This document shows positions 1-11,179 of a DNA stretch of 64,000 nucleotides, in pieces. The notes under the pieces are model-generated. The model had not been told where the DNA came from. It saw only the letters and a list, made by a program, of their open reading frames with translations, and ran no database searches. The first letter of the stretch is position 1. Each line of letters starts with the position of its first letter. This DNA is from Anniella stebbinsi (Eukaryota > Chordata > Lepidosauria > Squamata > Anniellidae), in NCBI GenBank assembly GCA_029215795.1, contig JARDYH010000003.1, positions 65,108,109 through 65,172,108 of the forward strand, in the 5' to 3' direction. The position numbers and the translations under genes are program-made.

Positions 1-2
1 TG

Positions 3-764
3 CCGTTCACACAGATTCCTCCTTCAAGGGTCCTCACCACGGACGCCTCCACACCAAGTTGGGGTGCTCACTGCGGAACCCTGGGGATTCAGGGAAAATG
101 GTCACCCATGGAATTAACACATCATATCAATTATTTAGAACTCCAAGCAGTGAGAAAGGCTCCGGTGTCTTTTGAGCCTGACCTTCGGAATCACCATGTA
201 CAAGTCATGACAGACAACATTGCCGTCCTGTGGTATATCAACAAGCAGGGAGGCACCAGATCGGTCTCTTTAATAAACCTCACCATAGAGATATTCAGTT
301 GGTCTATTCCAAGAGGCATATGCTTGACGGCACTGCACATCGCAGGAGTCGACAATACCATCACAGATACATTGAGCAGAAAATTTCAAACTTCTCACGA
401 ATGGCAACTGTCCGCAATGATTGTCCGCAGGCTATTTCACAGATGGGGAACACCGGAAATAGATTTATTCATGACAGCAAAAAACTCGAGGTGCAAGTTC
501 CACTGCTCCAGAGCAGGGATTGGGGCAACTTCACTGGGAGATGCATTTGCGCTCACATGGCACAGCCAACTCTTCTACTTATACCCTTCAATACCTCTAA
601 TCACAAGGGTTGTAGCAAAGATTGTTCAGGACAAAACAGATTGTATCCTGATCGCACCCTGGTGGCCGAGGCAAACCTGGTTTGCGCTTCTACACCGATT
701 AGCAAGGGGTCACTCTTACAGACTTCCACTCACACCTTCGCTCATTTCTCGAGACCAGGGATGA
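3..764 (+). pseudogene. DIRS polyprotein fragment, RNase H region
   Basis: The frame is open from the window edge to a stop at 762-764. A segment reading LTTDAS at about 36-53 resembles the first acidic motif of DIRS RNase H. It is followed by INYLELQAVRKA, then TDNIAVLWYINKQGG with a second acidic residue, then a late motif around IAGVDNTITDTLSRK. The C-terminal part contains IDLFMT, GDAF and LIAPWWPRQTWF, all typical of the region after RNase H in DIRS polyproteins. I see the start only from inside the domain, because the reverse transcriptase palm would lie upstream. The fragment ends where DIRS proteins usually end before the recombinase ORF, so this piece may be nearly unbroken although the element is dead. 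Identification is from family knowledge; no alignment was run. Confidence 0.8.
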
Positions 765-839
765 GTCCAACATCCAGACCTCCACACTCTGAACCTTACA
801 GTGTGGATAGTGCACCACAGTTGCAATTGACAGTGCCGG

Positions 840-1836
840 TAAATGATATTCTTGGGGCAGCTCAAAAACAGTCTACCAAGGTATCGTATGGCAGAAAATG
901 GGCATTATTTTCTGAGTTTGCAGAAGCACATTTGTTCCATCAGAGCTCTGCATCAATACCTAATATCCTTTTGTTCCTACGACACCTGTACGATAAAGGC
1001 CTAAAGTACTCTTTCATACGTGTGTACCTGGCAGCACTTTCTGCACACTGAGGAACAGTTGCAGGTCAGACGTTGTTCTTAAACCCTGTAGTTACAGTTT
1101 CTGCGTGAATACAAGAATCTAGTTCCACCCATCCGCCCCTTAGTGCCGGAGTGGAACCTTTCTGTTTTTCTGAAAGTGCTCTCGACTAAACCCTTTGAGC
1201 CATTAGCGACAGCCGACCTTCGCCTTCTTACATGGAAGGTAGCCTTCCTGGTGGCGATACATCGGCATGAAGGGTGAGAGAGTTGAAAGCCTACGTTCTG
1301 ATCCCCCATATACAATATTTCACAAGGACAAGATTGTCTTGCGACCAGATGTTGCCTTCTTACCAAAAGTTGTATCTCAGTTTCACCTGAATCAACCGAT
1401 TGTATTACCAACTTTTTTCCCTTCTGCCTCCTCTGATCTTGAGAGGAGATTGTACACCTTGGATGTTCGCTGGGTGTTAGCATTCTACAAGAACAGGACA
1501 CAGATTTTTCGCCTAACGGAAAAACTTTTTATTTGTCACAGTGGCCCGAATAAGGGAAAAGCAATGTCTAGTCAGGCACTCGCTGCATGGATCGTGCATG
1601 TTATTAAGTTGGCATACCAGTTATCCACCCTAGAGATACTGACCCATGTTCGGGCTCATTCAACACAGGCCATTGCCATGTCGACTGCCTTCATGAGAGG
1701 CATTGCACTCAATGATCTTTGCCACGCAGCAACCTGGTCAACGCCGTTAACGTTTGTGAGTCACGATTCCCTGGACCTCAGGTCTAGGAAAGACTGTTAC
1801 TTTGGAAGAGTTGTCTTGTCATCTATTGTACACTGA
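840..1836 (+). pseudogene. DIRS tyrosine recombinase (frameshifted)
   Basis: The N-terminal SAM-like part is at 840-1048, with VSYGRKWALFSEF and IRVYLAALSAH. It ends at a stop codon. The core resumes in another frame at about 1140-1265 with PFEPLATADLRLLTWK. It shifts again at about 1267 into a frame running to 1836 that contains DKIVLRPDVAFLPKVV. The catalytic box reads AHSTQ near 1654-1668, where the family has H-x-x-R, so the second catalytic arginine appears to be glutamine. The last box reads FVSHDS, where the family has HY, so the nucleophilic tyrosine appears to be lost. At least two frame breaks and both substitutions make it inactive. Confidence 0.82.
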
Positions 1837-1885
1837 CACTGTCCCACCTCCGGTAAGTATAATGTTTAGGTTTGGCTAAATAATC

Positions 1886-2265
1886 GCCCATATGTGTGAT
1901 GCACAGAGACCATGAAGAAGAACAGGTTGCTTACCTGTAACTGATGTTCTTCGAGTGGTCATTTGTGCATTCACACAACGCTCCCACCATCCCCTCTTCA
2001 GTGTCAATTGTCTTCTTTGATACCAGTGAGGAGATATATATGTATATGTTTTTCCCTTTGGTCTGAGACGACTCTGACGGTCTCGAGGGGAAAGGTGGGA
2101 ACATGCAGGAGCGTGTGCAGTACACTGTGGTGGAGGGGTTCCCACCTAAAAATTTTCTCAGCTAAAGAATATTCCTGAAGTAGGCTTAGCGCAGGCGCTA
2201 AGCCCATATGTGTGACTGCACAGATGACCACTTGAAGAACATCAGTTACAGGTAAGCAACCTGTT
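1886..2265 (+). repeat. DIRS 3' terminal inverted-repeat structure, copy 1
   Basis: One motif occurs three times: direct at about 1886-1920, inverted at 1921-1977, and direct again at 2207-2265. The last two form an imperfect hairpin with arms of about 57 bases and a 230-base loop. Each arm tip contains the sequence CAGGTAAGC or its complement. The same arrangement recurs after the second DIRS fragment at 6549-6921, which supports reading it as the element terminus. Confidence 0.75.
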
Positions 2266-3269
2266 CTTTTCCCTATTGAAGAGGATGTGGTACAAGTGAA
2301 GCAGCCCTGACGTCACTTTGCGCCATTTTCCCTGTACTGCCCCTTTCCACATTGGGGAAAATGTGGCATGGGCAAAACAGAGAAATGCCGACTGGAGCGC
2401 CACCACTTTGGCTGGGGACTACATGATTTCTGAGGGATGTGGCCACAGCGCCTGACATTATCTGGTTCAAAAAAACTGTCCCGTACCCCTGCTGTAGGTA
2501 CTTACAGATTGAGAGTTCTCTCAGCTGAAAGTATGAGAAGCTTAGCCTTGTCCAGGTCTTACAGACCAGTTGCAATTGATATTGACCGATGATGTAGGTG
2601 ACAAACGGCAGTTTGGACCTCTGCCCATTCTGGTAAAGACCCACAGGAGAAGTGAGCACCATTTCTGATATGAGAGGCACATTTCCTGTACTTGCTAAAT
2701 AAATAGCTCATGGACACCACTTTTCCCTCCAGCTGTTCTTCCATTTTGGGAGTTAAACTGTAGAATAATTGGTAGCCTTGTATTTTCAAAGGTGCTTGGA
2801 GGACCTTTCTAGTTTGCGCCAGTCTGGTTTCTGACCTTGTTATTTTACTGAAACTTTGAGAATTTCTGTTGAGATTAGTTCACTTATACGGGTGCTCTGT
2901 TTTGTGTGACAAACTACAGAAAGGACCTTTTAAGACAAATTGGGAAATTGTGTTCTAGATATGTAATGAGTCTTTCCAACATTTATTTATTTATTTATAA
3001 GATTTATATACCACCCTTCAGTGGAGCTTCCTTATAATTTATGAAAGCAAGTTAAAATAAATAAAATATGACAATTTGTTAAAAGAGACTTCTTGGTTGA
3101 GAAAACAATAGACTAAATTGGAAATATGATAGATAAAATTAAGCATGATGTGGAGACATTGTACAGAATATTAGAACTCTCTGACTCACAATTCCAATTG
3201 ATTGGCAATAGATTCACGAAAGGAAAAGAATGTAATTCTTCACAAGATACATAATTAACTTACAGAATT

Positions 3270-3345
3270 TGATGCCAGAAATGTGCTGATGGCCACTGGC
3301 TTAGATGGTTTTAAAAGGATGATTAGACTTTGAATTATACATATT
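3270..3345 (+). mobile_element. CR1-like LINE 3' fragment
   Basis: The segment around 3285-3340 reads like 'tgatggccactggcttaga' followed by 'ttttaaaaggatgattaga'. It matches the junction of C-terminal ORF2 and 3' UTR seen in reverse in the larger copy at 62696-63185. It is a short, decayed piece. Confidence 0.5.
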
Positions 3346-4489
3346 AACCCTGTCAATGTAGGCATAATGCCAAACATGGTTACAGTGTGTGAAAGAGTGA
3401 GTGGGGGGTGCACAGAGGAAAAGAGGGGCTGGTAGAAGGAGAATGCAATCCCACAGCCAGATCGTGGTTACTTAACTGTAGCCAGGAAAAGATCAGAATT
3501 GTCTTTGCACCACTAGCCTTGGCACATTTATCACCGAGGTGAATTTTGAACCTGAACCAGGGACTTTTCCAGTTCGTGCGCCTAGGACAATGCTACCACA
3601 TTAGCTAATTTCAGATACTTTTGAGTCCCTTGTTATAAAAAGGTCAAAATTGAAGATGCATTGCATATGTAATGTATTTTAGAGCAAGTACAGCTTAAGA
3701 GCTGAACATGTGGGATCTGGTAAGAGTTAATGATGTGAGCTACCCTTGTTTTTTATGAAGAAGTGCCAGTCATGAGTCAGTTCACACTTTCCTGTCATTG
3801 CACATTGCAAAGTGAATCGCACAGTACTTCAAAGTGATTTTATATTTTAAGATAATTGATCATTTAAATATTTATATGTAAGGGAAGGATTGAGATTTAG
3901 CTTGTTTATTAATATCTGTAGTCGTGCCTCTACAAATCTTTTTAGTCACTTCTTACTACTAGATGAAAGCTCTGATGCAATACTATAATTGCTGTTCCAG
4001 TTCTTTTAGCAGAAGGGAGTCATACTATTGCAGAAACATTAACATGAAAGTAGGAAATTTGCCTGAGGTTGTTCTGACTCCATATAGCATACTGTACAAA
4101 AGACATAGAATACACTTCTGCCTCTGCAGTTGTAGCCTCGTATTGACTTGTTTGAGCGCTGTAATTAAAAAGGGATGGATGTCTAGTTTTAAGTAGGAGA
4201 ACTGTTGTTTTGAACTTAAAAGTTTGATTTCGTGAGCTGTTCTATGGGTTTCAACTCTGATGCAACAGTGCAGGTGGTGCCTTGTCTCCAGTGCAAGTGT
4301 TACAGCAGATTTGTTTTTAATAAAGGGAGTTTCAGTTTAATATATATTAACTGTCTTATGAGTGACATATTTTAATTTGATAGCCTTTCAGTTTCAAATG
4401 CAGGTTAGTCTCTATGTTAATATAATTAAATTGTGGGAGGCGCACTATTTCTTGCAGAGTTTGCAGCTTTAAAATCAACTATTTAGTTG

Positions 4490-4582
4490 CTCGACTACAA
4501 CTCACATAATCCCTCACCATTAACTATGGTATCTAGGGCAACAACTTCTGGAGGAACGCAGGTTTCCTACCCTGATTTAGTG
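4490..4582. mobile_element. Palindromic MITE remnant ('ACTACAACTCCCAT' family)
   Basis: 'cgactacaactcacataat' is followed by a centre with 'ctatggtatctagggcaac' and a tail 'tctggaggaacgcaggttt'. This is a degenerate copy of the short palindromic repeat seen complete at 17404-17532. Confidence 0.45.
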
Positions 4583-5689
4583 GCAGTACAACAGTTCTGC
4601 ATTAGTGCAACTATCATATCCAAACAACTATATTGCTGCTGCCTTTAGCTTACATATAGGACTGAATTTTAAAAGCTGCCACATAATATATTAATGATGA
4701 GGATCTAAGTTATATCTTTTTCCCTTTCAGTTATGGTGTTCATACTGGTATTTTGTATCAGTTGTGAGTCTTGCACTATGTGCGTTGCCCATTGTGACAG
4801 CATTTTCTAAATAACTAAAATAGATTTCTGTAAGCTAGTATGGTAATAAGCTGCAGGGAACTATAATTCCTGATGGATTGCATTCCTGAGGGCCAGCTTC
4901 AATGAGGTCATAAACAGATGATTAGTTCAGCATAGAACTTCTGCTGAGCATCTGCACATTCCTCATTGCTAGTTTCCTGTTAAAAGTTAAGTGTTAGAAT
5001 ATATTGCTGTAAACTCTTCTGTTTTTTTAAATAAGTCCTGCATGTAATGTCTTCATTATTAAGAAATTCCTGCATTTAAAATGTATTGAATAAAAGTAGT
5101 GCCAAAATGTCACACTGTGGAGTGCTGTTGTTCAGTGTTTCAGTCATGCAGGTATACCCTCCCCCATGATATTCCATTTCCTCCCAACCACATTTTCTAT
5201 TTCCCCCTGCTCACTTAGGTGTGATCCCCCTTAAAATCTTCTCCCCCTCCCATATTTTTGCAAACTTTGAGGTTCCCCCAAGCCTCCATTTTGTGTGTGG
5301 ATGGTACTGATTTGGCTGCATACGAGTCCACACTTACCTCTAAACTCAGAAATAGATGGAATTATTTGTAATAGGCTAATCGAGCAAGTAGATCCTTATT
5401 AGCAAATTACAGCAGAAGCATCTTGCTCAGCAAATCATCTACTGTCCCTAACAAATTAAACATACCAAGATCTTTAAGATATGTGGGACTTGTAAGGTTA
5501 GCAAAAACATTAATGCCACTTTAGCTTATTAGCTGTCCAGGCAGACTATTGGAGGAGGAGGAGCTTATCCAAGAGAGGTAAGTGCAAAATGACTCCAAAA
5601 GGCAACCTAGTTAACAATGTAAGCTGTAGTCCAACTAATAGTGATTTAAAACACAATCAATAATGGGAGTGGAACTCTTTCAGAATAGG

Positions 5690-5825
5690 AGTTAAAATGT
5701 ATTTTCCAGTAGTTTACATCAACCTTCTCCAGCTTCATGCACTCCAGATATGTTTGAATATAATTCCCATAATGGTGATGCTGGCAGGAAATGATTGGAA
5801 TTGTAGTTTCTCCGTCATAGTCTCT
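5690..5825. mobile_element. Palindromic MITE remnant
   Basis: A left arm with 'caaccttctccagcttcat' and 'aattcccataatggtgatg' is followed by a right arm 'gattggaattgtagtttct'. It is the same general family as 17404-17532 but strongly diverged. Confidence 0.4.
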
Positions 5826-6032
5826 GTGCATCACATAGCTGAGGCTTTTTAGGGGGGAACACTTCCCTCTCCCATCTAATGCACATGTCTGAAGGGTTCC
5901 CGCTCAATACCTGAGTTCCTTGAGACCCAGCTTCGTCTGGGAAATCCTCTGTTTGATTGCAAAGCAAATACTGTTTATTGAGGCGTTTTTCTCTTATTTC
6001 TTTCCCATACTTTCCACAAGGATAAGGTAGTA

Positions 6033-6465
6033 TTGAGACCTGATATCACGTTTCTACCAAAGGTAGTTTCAGAATTTCATTTAAACCAGGACATCGTGTT
6101 ATCCTCCTTTTTCCTGCTCCTAAAACGGATGTGGAGGCCTAGTTACATGCACTTGATGTCAGGAGGGTTATTGCTTTCTACAAGTCAAGAACAGAACCTT
6201 TTAGAAAGTCTTCCCATTCACGTGTTATGCTGGGCAACGTAAGAGACTACCAGCGTCATCACAAAAAATAGTGTCTTGTATAGTTAGCGTATGAAGTGGC
6301 AGGGCTAGCTCTGACAGTTCCAGTACAGGCTCATTCAGCTAGGTCAGTGGTGACATCAGTTGCTTTCAAGAAAGGAAACTCTGTTCCTGATTTTTGTAGA
6401 GCAGCGACGTGGTCAACGCCTTTGACATTCGTTAAGCACTACCGCACGGACATATGAGCATGGGC
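6033..6465 (+). pseudogene. DIRS tyrosine recombinase C-terminal fragment
   Basis: The fragment is readable in pieces. After the DKVVLRP segment the frame breaks near 6240. The catalytic box then reads AHSAR at 6329-6343, keeping the H-x-x-R pattern. It is followed by FCRAATWSTPLTFVKHY, with the expected tyrosine at 6440-6442. So this shorter copy keeps catalytic residues that copy 1 has lost, but it has no N-terminal domain. The two copies are diverged and are not a simple recent duplication. Confidence 0.75.
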
Positions 6466-6548
6466 TGATTGCTCGTTTGGCAAAGCGGTGCTCTCATTTC
6501 TCTTACTTTAGACACTGCTCCACCTCCAGTAAGTGAGCTTGCTAATTG

Positions 6549-6921
6549 CCCATGTGTATGATGCACAGAGACCACGAAGAAGAAAGAAAGGTTGCTTACC
6601 TGTAACTGTAGTTCTTCAAGTGGTTATCTGTGCATTCACACAACCCACCCACCTTTCCCCAATTCGGTATTGATATCTATGTAGGATACTGATACCAAGA
6701 GTAGGTTTCTCGGTTCCGAGGCAATAATGGCGGTCCCAAGGAACTGAGGTATTGGGCGGGAACCCTTCAGACATGCACATCAGGTGGGAGGGGGAAAGGT
6801 TCCCGCCTAAAACGCCTCAGCTATGGAATTTTCCCGAATGAAGCTCTGCACAGGTGCAGAGCCCATGTGTGTGAATGCACAGATGACCACTCAAAGAACT
6901 ACAGTTACAGGTAAGCAACCT
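6549..6921 (+). repeat. DIRS 3' terminal inverted-repeat structure, copy 2
   Basis: A direct motif lies at 6549-6582. An inverted arm at 6589-6646 pairs with the arm at 6865-6921. The layout is the same as copy 1. Again the arm ends with CAGGTAAGC on the plus strand near 6907-6915 and its complement near 6593-6602. Confidence 0.75.
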
Positions 6922-8693
6922 GTCTTTAATATATCTAAAGGACATCAGGTTCAGGAAAGCTGATTTAGATGTACATGAAGTGTACCATTGGTGGTTTTTA
7001 AAATAAATTATTTATAAATAGTGTGTGCATTGTGCAAAGTTATCTAACTTTAGTACTTGTACATCAGAGCTGTTTAAGAAATATTACTAAGCCCATCTTC
7101 CAATTATTAAGGTTGCAATCCCATGCATACTTATGAGAGTAAATCCATTGAACAGATTGGGTTTACTTCTGAGTAAACCTACATAGGCTTGCACTGTACA
7201 TAGCGTATCAGGAGAACTGTCCTTGGGCTCAAGATTCTTGGTCTGTTACATTTGTCCTGATAGAGTTTAAATTAATGTTACAGAATATATAACCAATGAT
7301 TAGTAACTAAGCCATTTTTTATGAGCAAGCAAAAATACTCCATTACAATCTCTAAATAAAACAAATAATATTAATGCAGGACTGTTTCTGTCTTATCCTG
7401 TTAGGTGTAAGAATGTGTCTGTATCTTACTGGAATTCCTATTGGATGCTGCCCTCTGATGTTTGTGGAAAGAACTGCTTTTGGGAAGCTGCTTGTAGGTA
7501 GGCTTTGACAGAGTCTTAATTACTCAATTAACTAATTTTAGACACGCTCATAAGTATTTGGCAATATAAAAAATATTGAAGCAATTAAATGTTTGGGGAT
7601 TGTTGTCTCCAGCAGTCACTGTGCATCAGTCTTACTAGACTTTCAGCCATGGCTTAACTCCTCAAACATAAAAAGTTCCCCATGTTGAAATTAAAATATT
7701 TCCTGAACCAGTATGCATACTGGTTGCTATAGCAATTAAAACGTGCTGGTTTGTAACTAAATCCATCCCTTACACAACCTTTGTTTGGTTTTGCAGTCCA
7801 TATGCACAGCAGAATTATAGATGCAAATTTCTTTTGGATCTCTCTGTAAAGATACTAGACAAAATCATATGATAATGAAAGACCAAACTACATTTTGCAT
7901 GTAGTTCTATTATTGTTTTGCATAACATTTGTTTAATAGAAAGCTGTTGTAGGTGACTTTGAGGCTGAATGTAAAACAGGTGTTGAGAGGGGTCCACTTG
8001 TGAGGAAAACATTCAAGGACCCTCTTTCTTTCCCTCACACCAGGTGAAGAGCAGTTTTCAGAGGGGGGATTTTGAACAAACATTTAGTAGGAAAAGGGTT
8101 AAGCTACGTACTTCCCTCCTCACCAGTCATCCAATTAAGATTCTATGCAACTGTTTTCCAGGGGTGAATATACCCCTTGCCCTCTAATGAAAGCTGCCTC
8201 CAAAGGGCTCTCACTTGCACTGTGGTTTGAATAAGAAAAGAAATAGCATGCATTGCTCCTGCTGTTTCTTCTCAAGTGAGGCAAGTCCCTATCTTAATCT
8301 CAAACTCTTTGTGTTTGCTAGTGGGATTGAAGAATTCAAAGAGTCTTGGCTAGTAAACTTAGCTAATATTTTTGAACTATAACTCAGTTTAGAAGCCTTT
8401 TAAAAAGTTGAAGAAAAGAACCACAGTTTGGCCTGAGGTTGTAATTCAGTTTATGTTAATATAGAATCAAGGCCTGTTAAACAATGTGGAACTTACTTGC
8501 AATTTAATATGGATAGAATTGGGCTGCCACTGTCCCAAAAACAAAGCTGGTAGTTACAGGGCAAAATGGTGTTTCTCCATGAAATGTCCTAGTTGTTTTG
8601 TTAGTAAAGTAATAGATATTCATAATTTTGAGAACTGTACACATTGAGGATGTCAAGTAGTTGAGGAAGTCAAGTATAAATAGATATATTAAT
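6922..8693. other. Presumed intron, few recognisable repeats
   Basis: No exon was recognised. A palindromic repeat lies at about 7105-7200 ('ttgcaatcccatgcatac' to 'cataggcttgcactgtac'), one of the 'AGTAAGTCC' type MITEs. The rest is AT-rich and unassigned. Confidence 0.45.
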
Positions 8694-9011
8694 TAGGGTG
8701 ACCATATGAAAAGGAGGACAGGGCTCCTGTATCTTTAACAGTTGCAAAGGACAGGGAATTTCAGCAGGTGTTGTTTGTATACATACATAACCTGGTGAAA
8801 TCCCCTCTTCATCATAACAGTTAAAGCTGCAGGAGCCCTGTCTCTTGACCATGTAGAAAAGAGGGCAGGGCTTCTGCAGCTTTAACTTTGTGATGATGAG
8901 TTAATTTCACCAGGTTCTGCATATATACAAATGACACCTGCTGAAATTCCCTTTTCTATGAAATTGTTAAAGATACAGGAGCCCTGTCCTCCTTTTCATA
9001 TGGTCAGCCTA
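8694..9011. mobile_element. hAT-type palindromic MITE with 8-bp target duplication
   Basis: The element opens TAGGGTGACCATATGAAAAG and closes with the inverted sequence, one base changed (TGGTCAGCCTA). The arms are long: the 'ggctcctgtatctttaaca' sequence on the left recurs inverted on the right. The flanks are ATATTAAT at 8686-8693 and ATATTAAT at 9012-9019, a perfect 8-bp duplication. Eight-base duplications are the hallmark of the hAT superfamily. It has no coding capacity and is probably mobilised in trans. The same ends bound the 6.3-kb insertion at 36685-43001. Confidence 0.85.
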
Positions 9012-10810
9012 ATATTAATCACCCTTATTGACTCTATGGATAATTATGGTGAGTTTTCCTCTATCTTTAGAGCCTATGATTTAATAGTCCCTGCATCCAC
9101 TTGTAAATACAATGCCTGACCTACAGACCTTCTTTGGATGTTACTTTGGTTAGCATGCTTGAGGATTGGACGTGTGCATTCCCTCCTTCCTCCAGTGCAT
9201 CCATGAGGAGAAGAGTGGAAGCGTTTACTTCTGTTTTCAGTTAATAATAGTTTAGTGTTACTTCCCAACCTTAAACTGTGGTTAATCTTAACTATGGTTT
9301 GTTGAAACAAGCCAACTTTATATACCAGGGTTTGTCCAGTTTTGGACATAATGCAAAACTGCACTTAGTTAAGAATGGAAGCAAGAGCTTCCAATCTCTT
9401 ACCCACAGTCACAACATAATCCCTGCTCGCTGGATTCACATGACACTACTACCCCAAGCAGTGGTTGGATATGCAAAATGGTTGCATGTGCCCCTCACAC
9501 GCTGCAGCTTCACCTTGGGTTAAATAATCCATGGTGGACTGTCATGTCATGTAAACCAACCCATCGTGTTATAATGGATAGCCGCAGATGTGAAATTTAC
9601 CTCCACCCCCTCTGTACCCTTTTTGTGCAGAAAAGCAACAATTTGTTCAGTGATCTGGTTCACCACTTTTGATGTTACAGGAGAAAGCCTTATGCTTGCA
9701 CAATCCCTCCTCTCCTTATGCATTCTGTTTCAATTTTGTTATTTACTCTTTAGCATAATTTAACATCCAAACCAGCAAACTACAGTTTGCAGGTGGTTTG
9801 TGATAGTGGTTTGGATGTAATGAGAAACTATGATTTTGTGAGGAAAGGGGAGGGCATGCAAGCACACAGTTTAAAGTTGGTTTAAGGTCCTGGATTGTTC
9901 CAAACTTGATAACTATGGTTTCCTAGTTTGGATGTAACGGAATACTATGGTTAACTGAAGACAACCTCTCTTATTGCAGTGCACTAGGAAGGGAAGGGGT
10001 GATGTGAAGACAGGCTTGTGCATATCTTGGCTTGCTAAGTTGAGAGATGATTGCCTTAACTGGGCCATTATGTTTAATAGATGGTTAAGATTCAGTTTAA
10101 ATACATTATAAGAGTTAGTTTAAGTTGTTTGTATTCAGATTTCATTTTAAGCCAAGATATTTTTGAGAGACATAGTAACTTTTTAATGTGATTTTAAACT
10201 TCAAAAACTATTACTCTGTCTTCAATATAGTGAGAAATTTATAAAACATAGAATTTGGAAGCTATAGACTTTCATAACAATGGAATGCTTGATATATGCA
10301 ATGGAGATTTCTATTTTTATAGAACGTTTTCTGTTCTATAAAAATGAAACTGCTGTGTACATGGGACACTTAATTGAGTTTTATGTGAACATATTTAGTG
10401 TATTGTACTATGAGAAAGCTTGGAAATTATTTATTAGAAAGCTTGGAAATTAGTGAATATCTTGAAAATTATTTACTGGTCAATGCTTTTAACACAATCT
10501 TCCTCTGTTGTAGTGAACTTTATTTGCAATTAACCCTGGAGAGCTTCTTGCAATGGCTTCTTAGCGACTAAGCTATACACGACATTCTTGGGTAGTGTTT
10601 TCTACAGTTCTAATAATACTATGGCTGAGATCCAAAAAAACACATTACTAGTTCTACACATCCAAGGGGGCTTGGGTTTCTGAAACGGCAGATCATTATA
10701 CTACATGGCAAAGAGCTTTTAAAATGGAAAGCAGTGATGTGGGGTGGAATTTTTCCAGTGCTTTATTATTCCACGGAAATGTTTCCATTTCATAAGTTCA
10801 TTAGTATATA
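9012..10810. other. Presumed intron, nothing assigned
   Basis: No exon or clear repeat was identified. Short inverted phrases such as 'ttaaactgtggttaatctt' near 9271 suggest an old MITE, but I could not define its ends. Confidence 0.35.
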
Positions 10811-11179
10811 TTCATTAAACAAAAAACCTACGGTTTACAAAAACAACGTTAAGACTCCACAGTTTCCAACCAAGCACCAAAAAGCAGGGAAATTGGGAGT
10901 TAAGGCTCACAAGCCTTAACGCCACATCCTCCCTAAGGAGGCAGAAAGTGCAAGTGAAATTCTCATTCTCCCAAAGCAGATAAACCATGAGGACAGGGTA
11001 GAGAATATGATATGCAGAGGTGACTGTGGGGTTGTGGAAAACTGATCACGAACAACTTAGGGCCACCTACTTCTCTTTTTTTGTTTAGAGCAGCCCTTCC
11101 CCAACCTGGTGCCCTCCAAAGGTGTTGGACTACAACTCCCATCATTGCAAGTCAGTATGTCCCATGGTCAGGAATGCTG
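10811..11179 (+). repeat. Left arm of long near-identical inverted repeat
   Basis: These 369 bases recur in reverse complement at 12297-12666 with only a handful of differences visible by eye. One example is 'caaaaaacctacgg' against 'caaaaaccctacgg'. The inner end carries a MITE-like segment ('aacctggtgccctcc', 'actacaactcccatc'). Confidence 0.9.

Larger units (their letters stand above)
1..2265 (+). mobile_element. DIRS-type tyrosine-recombinase retrotransposon, 5'-truncated by window edge, decayed
   Basis: Three signs identify a DIRS element in one orientation. First comes an RNase H-like domain. Next is a tyrosine recombinase split over several frames. Last is an inverted-repeat terminal structure at 1921-2265. 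DIRS elements integrate by tyrosine recombinase instead of a DDE integrase and lack ordinary LTRs. The reverse transcriptase and GAG parts would lie left of position 1. Frame breaks at about 765, 1049 and 1270 show that the copy is dead. It probably sits in the first intron of GXYLT1, in sense orientation. Confidence 0.85.
2267..6012. other. Presumed intron sequence with minor repeat fragments
   Basis: No exon was recognised here. The stretch is AT-rich. It contains a LINE-tail-like segment around 2976-3050 (runs of ATTT followed by a sequence reading as 'tatataccacccttc'). A short plus-strand CR1-type 3' fragment lies at about 3270-3345. MITE halves lie at 4490-4582 and 5690-5825. The remainder shows nothing I can assign. 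Confidence 0.5.
6013..6921 (+). mobile_element. DIRS-type retrotransposon fragment, copy 2 (recombinase C-terminus plus terminal repeat)
   Basis: The copy starts abruptly within the recombinase core, with DKVVLRPDITFLPKVVSEF at 6019-6075, and runs to the terminal hairpin. It shows the same order as copy 1 but lacks everything upstream. Several frames are needed to read it, so it is a dead, 5'-truncated copy. Confidence 0.78.
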
